Source of the DNA: an uncultured Tenacibaculum sp.
GTDB lineage: Bacteria; Bacteroidota; Bacteroidia; Flavobacteriales; Flavobacteriaceae
Reading direction: 5' to 3'
DNA: 64,000 nucleotides
NCBI RefSeq assembly: GCF_947502995.1
Contig: NZ_CANNBW010000002.1
Coordinates: forward strand, 124,001 to 188,000
Shown: positions 33,954 to 40,357 of the stretch, in pieces
Numbering within the stretch: position 1 is the first letter of the stretch
Layout of the letters: every line of letters starts with the position of its first letter
The notes under the pieces: model-generated
What the model was told of the DNA's origin: nothing
The model's input: the letters and a program-made list of their open reading frames with translations, nothing else
Databases searched by the model: none
Position numbers and translations under genes: made by a program

Positions 33954-34077
33954 AACGTTTTGTGTATTGTTATTTGCTATTTTTTAGTTGTAAAGTTAAT
34001 TAAAAGTGGTGAACTTTTGATTTTGTGAGATTTGTCCGAAGGATTAAATCCGTAAGCAATTAACTATACATTTTGTT
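33954..34077 (-). repeat. attC-like site S25 (family A)
   Basis: 124 bp. Left flank ACAGCTAAC mirrors GTTAGCTGT at 33483. Right flank GTTGTGTATA. Confidence 0.85.
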
Positions 34078-34091
34078 GTGTATAGTGCTTT

Positions 34092-34595
34092 TTATTCAAT
34101 CCAACTTGATTTATATACTTTAAGTACTTTTCCGTTCTCAAAGAAAAATAAATATGCTTTTCCGCTTGAGCCAGGTTTACCAACTCGTTTTGTTGTAATA
34201 ATCAAAATCAAACTTTCTTTATCTAACTTTGAAAGTTCCACATTCGGTTTCCTTTTCTTTTTTATACAATCCAAATTCAATTCCGCTGTCTTATATTTTG
34301 TCTCTTCGAGCTTTTTGTAAATTGGATATGTTTTAGTTTTGTCATATTCAAACACTTTTTCTTTTTCAATTCCTAATTGATAAGCAACATATTCAGTTGG
34401 AAAATAAAATTCGTAAAGAGAACCATTTTCAATAGTTGAATAAAACTTAAAATTTCGAGTACTTAATTCTTTATCGTTTTTAAGGTACTCAATCGCAGAT
34501 TCAATTTGTTCACATAATTCTCCATCAGAAATTAATTCCGAATTTTGTCCATAAATTGGAATTGTAAATAATAAAAATAAAATTATTTTTTTCAT
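34092..34595 (-). CDS. Exported protein of unknown function
   Basis: 167 residues from ATG 34595 with a signal peptide (MKKIILFLLFTIPIYGQ). The upstream in-frame TTG lies in the site. The mature part mixes charged helices (ICKK-type, KKLEETKYKTAELNLDCIKK) with a strand-turn end (SGKAYLFFFENGKVLKVYKS). No family recognised. Confidence 0.65.
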   Translation of the reverse strand: MKKIILFLLFTIPIYGQNSELISDGELCEQIESAIEYLKNDKELSTRNFKFYSTIENGSLYEFYFPTEYVAYQLGIEKEKVFEYDKTKTYPIYKKLEETKYKTAELNLDCIKKKRKPNVELSKLDKESLILIITTKRVGKPGSSGKAYLFFFENGKVLKVYKSSWIE

Positions 34596-34622
34596 TCGTG
34601 ACGGTTTTTCCGCATTATACAC

Positions 34623-34744
34623 AACGTTTTGTGTATTGTTATTTGCGATTTTTGGTTGTAAAGTTAATTAAAAGTGATGAACTTTTGGTGTTGCGAGATT
34701 TGTCCGAAGGATAAATCCGCAAGCAATTAATAATACATTTTGTT
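34623..34744 (-). repeat. attC-like site S26 (family A)
   Basis: 122 bp. Left flank TATACACAAC mirrors GTTGTGTATA at 34075. Right flank GTTGGCATT. Confidence 0.85.
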
Positions 34745-34757
34745 GGCATTTCGTTTT

Positions 34758-35246
34758 TTATTTCAATAGTTGCTCTTCATTCATAATATCAAGAGCCTTT
34801 TCTGATTCATTTTGTCCTTTTGTCATTGATCCAGGCAGCATAATCAGTCGTTTTTTTACTTTGCCATTTTCATCTTCGAATATCACTTCAAATCTTGAAC
34901 GAGTCAGGCCTTTCATTCCATTTTTGAACTTAACACGTTTAATTTTTCTTCTATCAATTACTGGACTTGTTGAATTATTCAGACTATTGAAAATTCCGTA
35001 AATTAGGTAAAGTCCGATGCACCCAAATAGAATTGGTTGCAAGGTCTGTCCTTTTTGAAATGCATCAATTGCGAAATAGAAAAATCCAATAATTATTGTG
35101 CTATAAATTGTAAGAACTCTGGTGATATTGTTTCCAACAGTAACATTAGACACATTCCCTATAATGCCGTCTTTGGTTAAAATGATTTTATCAGGAAGTA
35201 TGTGACAGAATCCAGTTTTTGTTTTAAAAGTTTTTTCTTTTTTCAT
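34758..35246 (-). CDS. Membrane protein of unknown function
   Basis: 162 residues. A soluble start (KTGFCHILPDKIILTKDGII) precedes two transmembrane helices (TIIIGFFYFAIDAFQKG and PILFGCIGLYLIYGIFNSL) and a charged C-terminus (DRRKIKRVKFKNGMKGLTRS). This resembles small PH-like bacterial membrane proteins, but the match is uncertain. Confidence 0.6.
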   Translation of the reverse strand: MKKEKTFKTKTGFCHILPDKIILTKDGIIGNVSNVTVGNNITRVLTIYSTIIIGFFYFAIDAFQKGQTLQPILFGCIGLYLIYGIFNSLNNSTSPVIDRRKIKRVKFKNGMKGLTRSRFEVIFEDENGKVKKRLIMLPGSMTKGQNESEKALDIMNEEQLLK

Positions 35247-35266
35247 TTCGGTTTTTAATGAACGCC

Positions 35267-35390
35267 AACGTTTTGTGTATTGTTATTTGCGCTTTTTAGT
35301 TGTAAAGTTAATTAAAAGTGATGGACTATTGGTTTTGCGAGATTTAGTCCGAAGGATTAAATCCGCAAGCAATTAACTATACATTTTGTT
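35267..35390 (-). repeat. attC-like site S27 (family A)
   Basis: 124 bp. Left flank AACGCCAAC against GTTGGCATT at 34742 (one mismatch). Right flank GTTGGCAAT. Confidence 0.85.
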
Positions 35391-35403
35391 GGCAATTGTA
35401 TAT

Positions 35404-35856
35404 TTAGTCAAAAAAATGAACATACAAATAAGTCATTTCAGTTTCTTTATTAGTCCACAAGTAATATTCGCTAAAAGTATGGTCTAAAAAATCATTCTTA
35501 TAATAAATTCGGTCAACATTTTTATTAGGTAATTCTAACCAACTTGGTGGATTCGCGTCTTTTTTTAAATCTTCTATTATAGTTCCAAATTTTACGTTAT
35601 TACTTTCGGCAATATTCAGAGGTTGGTCGTGCGCAATTATTTTTTCTAAAACTTTCGAGTTGTAAGTAAATGACATATAATGAACTTCAAAATCAAAATG
35701 CCCTCGATTCTTGAGTTTGATTTTCTTTATAGATTCGGGTGGTTTAAATCCAAAGTTGTCCTCGAAAGATGAAATTAGTTTTTCACGATTCTGTGATTCA
35801 TACGTACAACTATTCAAGGTCAGATTTAGAATTAATACTAAAATCAACTTTTTCAT
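35404..35856 (-). CDS. Lipoprotein of unknown function (paralogue at 18591)
   Basis: 150 residues from ATG 35856 with a lipoprotein signal (KKLILVLILNLTLNSC). It matches the 18591 protein over most of its length (EDNFGFKPPESIKKIKLKNR; KIIAHDQPLNIAES; DHTFSEYYLWTN; TYLYVHFFD). It starts 2 bp after the small membrane protein upstream, so this cassette carries two genes, unlike its paralogue. Confidence 0.75.
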   Translation of the reverse strand: MKKLILVLILNLTLNSCTYESQNREKLISSFEDNFGFKPPESIKKIKLKNRGHFDFEVHYMSFTYNSKVLEKIIAHDQPLNIAESNNVKFGTIIEDLKKDANPPSWLELPNKNVDRIYYKNDFLDHTFSEYYLWTNKETEMTYLYVHFFD

Positions 35857-35858
35857 AT

Positions 35859-36059
35859 TCAATATTTTGTTTTTGAAATCAACTTTTTCCCTTTTGCAAT
35901 CCATAATATTGGACCAATTAATCCAATCATAACAGTTAGAATCCAAGTAGTTTTATCTCCTTTAAAATCTTTAGTAAGTATTAGATAAATTGCTCTGAAA
36001 GTTGTGATGATTGACCAGAAACAAATTATGATTATTGAAAGTATTAAAATAGGATGCAT
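35859..36059 (-). CDS. Small membrane protein, PLDc_N-like
   Basis: 66 residues from ATG 36059, with two transmembrane helices (MHPILILSIIIICFWSIITT and WILTVMIGLIGPILWIAKGK). The second helix, with G-P-I-L-W-I followed by basic residues, resembles the phospholipase D nuclease N-terminal (PLDc_N) helix found in small membrane proteins. First gene of a two-gene cassette. Confidence 0.6.
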   Translation of the reverse strand: MHPILILSIIIICFWSIITTFRAIYLILTKDFKGDKTTWILTVMIGLIGPILWIAKGKKLISKTKY

Positions 36060-36080
36060 TTCGTTTTCGATATTATTGCC

Positions 36081-36206
36081 AACGTGTTTGTGTATTGTTA
36101 TTTGCGATTTTTTGTTTGTAAAGTTAATTAAAAGAGATGAACTTTTGGTTTTGCGAGATTTAGTCCGAAGGAATAAATCAGCAAGCAATTAACTATACAT
36201 TTTGTT
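36081..36206 (-). repeat. attC-like site S28 (family A)
   Basis: 126 bp, with an extra G after AACGT. Left flank TATTGCCAAC mirrors GTTGGCAAT at 35388. Right flank GTTGTGCCAC. Confidence 0.85.
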
Positions 36207-36219
36207 GTGCCACGTATTT

Positions 36220-36639
36220 TTAATTCGGATTTTCAGGATAATTTTGGTCAAACCTCAAATCCGAAATATTTAATTCAATTCTTTTTTTATCAAAATCTTC
36301 TTTTTCCAATGGTCCGATTACTGAACTATTTATTCCAGATTCTCTTTTCTTGATATCTATTATAAAATATTTGGTAACTGTTAAGTCATTCAAATATGGA
36401 TGTTGTTTAGCGATTATAAAATCAGAGTTATTTCCAATCGCGAAAACATAAGCAGAAATAATTCCGCTTGAATATGGCGAATCTTTTTCGGTTTTTTCTA
36501 CAATTACTCTATTAGCGATTAAATCATTCCATTCTACGTAGTAATTTCCGACTATAAACTCAGATTCACCTGGATTATTCCAACATGAATTTAAAGTCAA
36601 GATTCCGATTAAAGTCAATATGATTTTAGAAATTCGCAA
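36220..36639 (-). CDS. Lipoprotein of unknown function (paralogue at 26537)
   Basis: About 139 residues from TTG 36639, as in its paralogue; no ATG exists, and the GTG candidate of copy 1 is GTA here, which argues for TTG. Lipoprotein signal RISKIILTLIGILTLNSC. The body is nearly identical (FIVGNYYVEWNDLIANRVIV; SPYSSGIISAYVFAIGN). Its left neighbour S28 is family A like S14 of copy 1, and the right flank GTTGTGCCAC is shared too. Confidence 0.7.
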   Translation of the reverse strand: MRISKIILTLIGILTLNSCWNNPGESEFIVGNYYVEWNDLIANRVIVEKTEKDSPYSSGIISAYVFAIGNNSDFIIAKQHPYLNDLTVTKYFIIDIKKRESGINSSVIGPLEKEDFDKKRIELNISDLRFDQNYPENPN

Positions 36640-36660
36640 TGTTTTGGTTATATGTGGTAC

Positions 36661-36849
36661 AACGGACTTGTGTATGAAACGTAGCGTGCAAAAAGACACT
36701 AACTTTTCGGATTAACACAGAGTCGAATTTTTATATTTTGTTTTTAATTTTTCATTTTTTAAAAGCCAAATTAAAAATTTGGCGGACTTCCTAAATATAC
36801 ACAAACCTTTCGGTTAAACACTTATTAGCTATGTTTTATACACCGTGTT
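36661..36849 (-). repeat. attC-like site S29 (family H, long)
   Basis: 189 bp. GTGTATGAAACGTAGC pairs with GCTATGTTTTATACAC. The loop holds AGCCAAATTAAAAATTTGGC. Left flank GTGGTACAAC against GTTGTGCCAC at 36204 (one mismatch). Confidence 0.8.
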
Positions 36850-36858
36850 GTAAAACGT

Positions 36859-37323
36859 TTATTTCTTTTTGTTCAAGTAATAGTTAATAATATCATTTGG
36901 GTCAATGTCTTTATCATAATGTCCTTTTGAATATACAATAACTGATTTTGGATTTTTATCCAGTTCTCCGTCCCAATATATTCCAATTCCAAGTTTATCA
37001 GACCTAAATCCGTCAGACTCTTTAATCAGTTCTATATCATAACTTTCAAACTTATTTATTAAAAATTTGAAATCATTTTTTAATAAGTCAATATTGTCAT
37101 AAAGTAGACTGTGCTTAAAAGACTCAATAGTATCAATAGATTTTCCGTTTTCTTTAAGGATAATTATCAAATCAAGACTTTCGATAAAAACTGTAGTCTT
37201 TGATTTTCCCATAAACTTTCTTTCGGATATCTTTATTTCATAATCTTTTAACTTCTCAGTTAAGGTTTTAAGATTATCATTAAAATCAATCAATCCTACT
37301 TTTTTATATGGTTCAATATTCAT
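36859..37323 (-). CDS. Soluble protein of unknown function
   Basis: 154 residues from ATG 37323 (the longer frame runs into the site). Alternating helices and strands: NLKTLTEKLKDYEIKISERK, KTTVFIESLDLIIILKENGK, KLGIGIYWDGELDKNPKSVI, ending NYYLNKKK. No motif recognised. Confidence 0.6.
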   Translation of the reverse strand: MNIEPYKKVGLIDFNDNLKTLTEKLKDYEIKISERKFMGKSKTTVFIESLDLIIILKENGKSIDTIESFKHSLLYDNIDLLKNDFKFLINKFESYDIELIKESDGFRSDKLGIGIYWDGELDKNPKSVIVYSKGHYDKDIDPNDIINYYLNKKK

Positions 37324-37349
37324 ATCTATTTTTTGAACTAATGTTTTAC

Positions 37350-37537
37350 AACGGTCTTGTGTATGAAACGGAGCGTGCAAAAAAGCACTAACTTTTCAGA
37401 TTAACACAGAGCCGAATTTTTATATTTTGTCTTTAATTTTTCTTTTTTTAAAGCCAAATTAAAAATTTGGCGAACTTTCTAAATGTACACAAACCTTTCG
37501 GTTTAGTATTTATTAGCTATGTTTTATACACCGTGTT
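37350..37537 (-). repeat. attC-like site S30 (family H, long)
   Basis: 188 bp, close to S29. Left flank GTTTTACAAC mirrors GTTGTAAAAC at 36847. Right flank GTTGTAAAGC. Confidence 0.8.
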
Positions 37538-38048
37538 GTAAAGCGTTCTTTTTCATTAACTCTTTTTCGTAATTAGTATCAAATCCGATATATGTTATTT
37601 CGCTAATTTTTATTTTTTCACTACCAATCCATTCCGCATCTTCATTCAGAAGTTTTAATTCCACTTCGGTTTCAGAAAGGTTTTTAATCTTACCAACAAA
37701 ATACGAATCGTCATCAGTTTCGTTGAATATTGCTATTAATCTCCCGTTTTTCAACTCTGATAAACATTCGAACATATTGTTCATTTTGTCAAGTGATAGC
37801 TTGTCAATAAATTCTGATGAGTTATAGTTTTTTATTTCGTTCAATTCTTCATCATCCCATTCGCGATATTTATCAATCTCGTAATTTCTAATTACCGCGA
37901 ATCCGTCAAATTCTTTAGTTTCTTCATTAAAGCAAATGAAAACAAATATTTCATCATTTGACTTTAAACCAATTCCAGAATATAGTTCATCTCTATTTGG
38001 AGATAAATCCACGTGGATTGGAATTTTATTTTTGATTTCATTTTCCAT
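37524..38048 (-). CDS. Soluble acidic protein of unknown function
   Basis: 174 residues, acidic. It has an IPIHVDLSPNRDELYSGIGL start, then EIFVFICFNEETKEFDGFAV and LIAIFNETDDDSYFVGKIKN, and a SEITYIGFDTNYEKELMKK end. The last codons and the stop (NALQHGV) lie within site S30. No known family. Confidence 0.6.
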   Translation of the reverse strand: MENEIKNKIPIHVDLSPNRDELYSGIGLKSNDEIFVFICFNEETKEFDGFAVIRNYEIDKYREWDDEELNEIKNYNSSEFIDKLSLDKMNNMFECLSELKNGRLIAIFNETDDDSYFVGKIKNLSETEVELKLLNEDAEWIGSEKIKISEITYIGFDTNYEKELMKKNALQHGV

Positions 38049-38065
38049 TTTCTCAAATGCTTTAC

Positions 38066-38188
38066 AACGTTTTGTGTATTGTTATTTGCGATTTTTTGAT
38101 TGTAAAGTTAATTAAAAGAGATGAACTTTTGGTTTTGCGAGATTTGTCCGAAGGATAAATCTGCAAGCAATTAACTATACATTTTGTT
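38066..38188 (-). repeat. attC-like site S31 (family A)
   Basis: 123 bp. Left flank GCTTTACAAC mirrors GTTGTAAAGC at 37535. Right flank GTTAGCCATA. Confidence 0.85.
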
Positions 38189-38202
38189 AGCCATAGTATT
38201 TT

Positions 38203-38982
38203 TTAATTTCCAAATGGAGTTTTATCGTTCATAAACGGACTTTTGAAAGTTGTCCAATCTGAAGTTTTTAATGATTTTCCATCAGTGTTCATTGCAGTGA
38301 ATCTAACTTTATATTTCCCTTTGTTTTTATAGGTAAATGCTCCTGCACACATTCCGTGTCCAACATTAAGTTTATCATTCCATTCTTTGATATAAAATAC
38401 ATTAGTTTTATTAGTACTTAAGTCAAGGACTTCGGTCTTATACCAAATTTCGGAATCTGATTTATTTTTTACACTAAAAATTGCGTTTGCTTCCGGACCA
38501 CAACCATAATGTATAACATTTGTTTTTTCAAATACAAGAGTAAGATTTGAGTTCAGATTTTCAATTGATTTTTTGTCTGTTGTTTTCCAATACACTTTTT
38601 CATATTCTTTTTTGTCAGAATTCCAACGTTTCATTTCATTTGATTCTCTTTCGGTTTGTTTAGAATATTTTAAATAGTATTTTGTATTAGGTTTTAATTC
38701 AGTTAAAGGATATAAAATTGCTTGAGTTAAATCCATTTGACCTTTTAGGATTTCTTTAACGTTAAGTTGGATTGTTTCTCCATTTTTGCTTTCTAAGAAA
38801 ATTGTTCTGTCTTTGAAGGTATTAATTATCTTTTGGCTAAAGGCGTAACCCTGAATAATAAATATTGAATTTAAGCTGATTTTTTTTGTTTCTGGGAAGA
38901 AAGACATTCCACTCATTCCGCAATCAGCAAAAACAGAGTTAATTCCGAATGTCATTAGTAAAAGAAAGGTGATTTTTTTCAT
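38203..38982 (-). CDS. Exported protein, Ig-like fold
   Basis: 259 residues from ATG 38982 with a signal peptide (ITFLLLMTFGINSVFA, then DCGMSG). The mature part is beta-rich: SFFPETKKISLNSIFIIQGY, YPLTELKPNTKYYLKYS (a fibronectin/CopC-like turn) and a final KYKVRFTAMNTDGKSLK strand pair. Two Cys pairs (CGMSG; YGCGPEA and HGMCAGAF) suggest disulphides or a metal site. Probably periplasmic or outer-surface. Confidence 0.6.
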   Translation of the reverse strand: MKKITFLLLMTFGINSVFADCGMSGMSFFPETKKISLNSIFIIQGYAFSQKIINTFKDRTIFLESKNGETIQLNVKEILKGQMDLTQAILYPLTELKPNTKYYLKYSKQTERESNEMKRWNSDKKEYEKVYWKTTDKKSIENLNSNLTLVFEKTNVIHYGCGPEANAIFSVKNKSDSEIWYKTEVLDLSTNKTNVFYIKEWNDKLNVGHGMCAGAFTYKNKGKYKVRFTAMNTDGKSLKTSDWTTFKSPFMNDKTPFGN

Positions 38983-39033
38983 TATGTTGGTTTTCAAACA
39001 TTCATCAAATTTCGTTCCATTGATATTATGGCT

Positions 39034-39156
39034 AACGTTTTGTGTATTGTTTTTTGCGATTTTTTATTTGTAAAGTTAATTAAAAGAGTTGAACTTTTGG
39101 TTTTGCGAGATTTGTCCGAAGGATAAATCCGCAAGCAATTAACTATACATTTTGTT
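39034..39156 (-). repeat. attC-like site S32 (family A)
   Basis: 123 bp. Left flank TATGGCTAAC mirrors GTTAGCCATA at 38186. Right flank GTTGGCAAT. Confidence 0.85.
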
Positions 39157-39166
39157 GGCAATTGTT

Positions 39167-39475
39167 TTAATCCATTCCAATTAAGAGTTTTGCTTTTTCG
39201 TGATCAGGAAAGTTCTTTTCAAGCTTTAAAAAACTATCAATTTCCTCAGCCCAATTATTTTTCTTAGAAATTTTATTGAAAATTATAGCTAAAATATCTT
39301 TGTCAATTTTTAAATTTCTTAAATGATCGGGTAAAATATCCAGAGAACAAAATAGAGATAGGCATAAATTATATAGATCTTTATAAGTTACCAAATCAGG
39401 AAGATTTAAAGTCAAGAAATTATATAGTTTTATTGAGTCAATTGTTTCAAGTCCAGATATTTTTTCTTTTTCCAT
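39167..39475 (-). CDS. Small soluble protein of unknown function
   Basis: 102 residues, helical: SIKLYNFLTLNLPDLVTYKD, SLFCSLDILPDHLRNLKIDK, NNWAEEIDSFLKLEKNFPDH. No known motif. It is the cassette nearest to the insertion end of the array. Confidence 0.55.
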   Translation of the reverse strand: MEKEKISGLETIDSIKLYNFLTLNLPDLVTYKDLYNLCLSLFCSLDILPDHLRNLKIDKDILAIIFNKISKKNNWAEEIDSFLKLEKNFPDHEKAKLLIGMD

Positions 39476-39493
39476 TTTTATAAAATTATTGCC

Positions 39494-39536
39494 AACGTTT
39501 GTATATACTTAAATGCAGTATATCTGCATTTATGTT
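39494..39536 (-). repeat. Short terminal site S33 at the insertion end
   Basis: 43 bp from AAC to GTT, asymmetric: only AAATGCAG and CTGCATTT pair. Left flank TATTGCCAAC mirrors GTTGGCAAT at 39154. It occupies the place where attI would sit; no integrase gene follows. Confidence 0.55.
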
Positions 39537-39620
39537 GTTTTTGGTTAAGTTGTTTTATTTTAGTGTTTTATCTGTGTTTTTTCGATTGAATTACTTCTTT
39601 GCTTTTGCAAGAAAAATATT

Positions 39621-40352
39621 TTATATTTCTTTATACACTTCTTCAAAAGGAACTCTAAATCGTTTTCCGTAAACACCTTCTGGTTTTCGTATTCCACAAG
39701 AAATAATCATATTGATTTCTGCACCTAAAGGTAATCCTAAAACTTTTTTAACACGCCAAGTATCTGATCCTTCCATTGGACAAGTGTCATATCCTTCTCC
39801 TGCCATACTTAACATAAATGTTTGTGCTGCTAATCCTGCGCTTTTATGAGCTACTAGGCGCATATCTTTGCTTCTTACTTCTCTATAGATGGGTTTGAAT
39901 AATCCTGTAATGATTACGGTTAAATATTTGAAAAAACCAAAAATACCCCAAAAGTCATTATACACAAAAGGGATGAGTTTTTTGTAGTAGTTTTTTGCGA
40001 ATTTTTCTCTACTAGATTGTTCTGTTTTAGGTTTTGGAGGATAAACTTTGTCTAAATATTCCAAATTTGCTTTAGCTCTTTTTTTCCATAAGTCTTTGCG
40101 CACGGTTACAATAACAAGTTGTTGAGCTGTTTTGGCTGCATTTTGATTAAAACATAAAGGAATCATTTTATCAATTATAGATTGAGATGTAACGTGGTAA
40201 AACTCCCATAATTGCATATTGCTGCTATTTGGAGCTAAAACTGCATGTTCAATACATTTTTTTACAATTTCAGTTTCAATTTTTTGCTCGTTATCATAAA
40301 CACGAACAGATCTTCTGTAGTTAATAGCTTCATTAACGGTTTTTTTGCTCAT
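39621..40352 (-). CDS. Nitroreductase family protein
   Basis: 243 residues, FMN-dependent oxidoreductase family. The start 'VNEAINYRRSVRVYDNEQ' has the RRSvR motif for FMN phosphate, followed by VLAPNSSNMQLWEFYHV, and the C-terminal part has AGLAAQTFMLSMAGEGYDT and MIISCGIRKPEG. An inserted segment near residues 105-150 contains a hydrophobic stretch (GIFGFFKYLTVIITGLF), unusual for the family. Third gene of the alkB-aldehyde dehydrogenase unit, 5 bp downstream. Confidence 0.85.
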   Translation of the reverse strand: MSKKTVNEAINYRRSVRVYDNEQKIETEIVKKCIEHAVLAPNSSNMQLWEFYHVTSQSIIDKMIPLCFNQNAAKTAQQLVIVTVRKDLWKKRAKANLEYLDKVYPPKPKTEQSSREKFAKNYYKKLIPFVYNDFWGIFGFFKYLTVIITGLFKPIYREVRSKDMRLVAHKSAGLAAQTFMLSMAGEGYDTCPMEGSDTWRVKKVLGLPLGAEINMIISCGIRKPEGVYGKRFRVPFEEVYKEI

Positions 40353-40357
40353 GCTTT

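Larger units (their letters stand above)
16861..39536 (-). mobile_element. Integron-like gene cassette array without an integrase (CALIN-like)
   Basis: About 33 cassettes, nearly all with one gene and all coding on the minus strand, are separated by 33 long palindromes that start with AAC and end with GTT (plus strand). The bases inside the two ends of a cassette are complementary, as expected if each cassette was once a circle closed at G^TT. Sites show R-box pairing, an unpaired spacer, L-box pairing and a variable loop, which is the attC plan. Reading direction is right to left, so the oldest end should be near 16.9 kb and the insertion end near 39.5 kb. No integron integrase is seen at either end. 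Confidence 0.8.

Noticed and set aside
17905..38188. The palindromes as transcription terminators
   Set aside because: The stems are interrupted and AT-rich, loops are long and no T-run follows; true terminators here (16732, 60481) look different.
17905..39156. The regular repeats as a CRISPR array
   Set aside because: Repeats are 59-189 bp and palindromic, spaced by whole genes of 160-1460 bp, and there are no cas genes.
17905..39156. The repeats as MITEs, or REP-type intergenic repeats
   Set aside because: No target-site duplication pattern explains the complementarity between the two ends of each gene interval, and gene orientation is uniform, which cassettes explain better.
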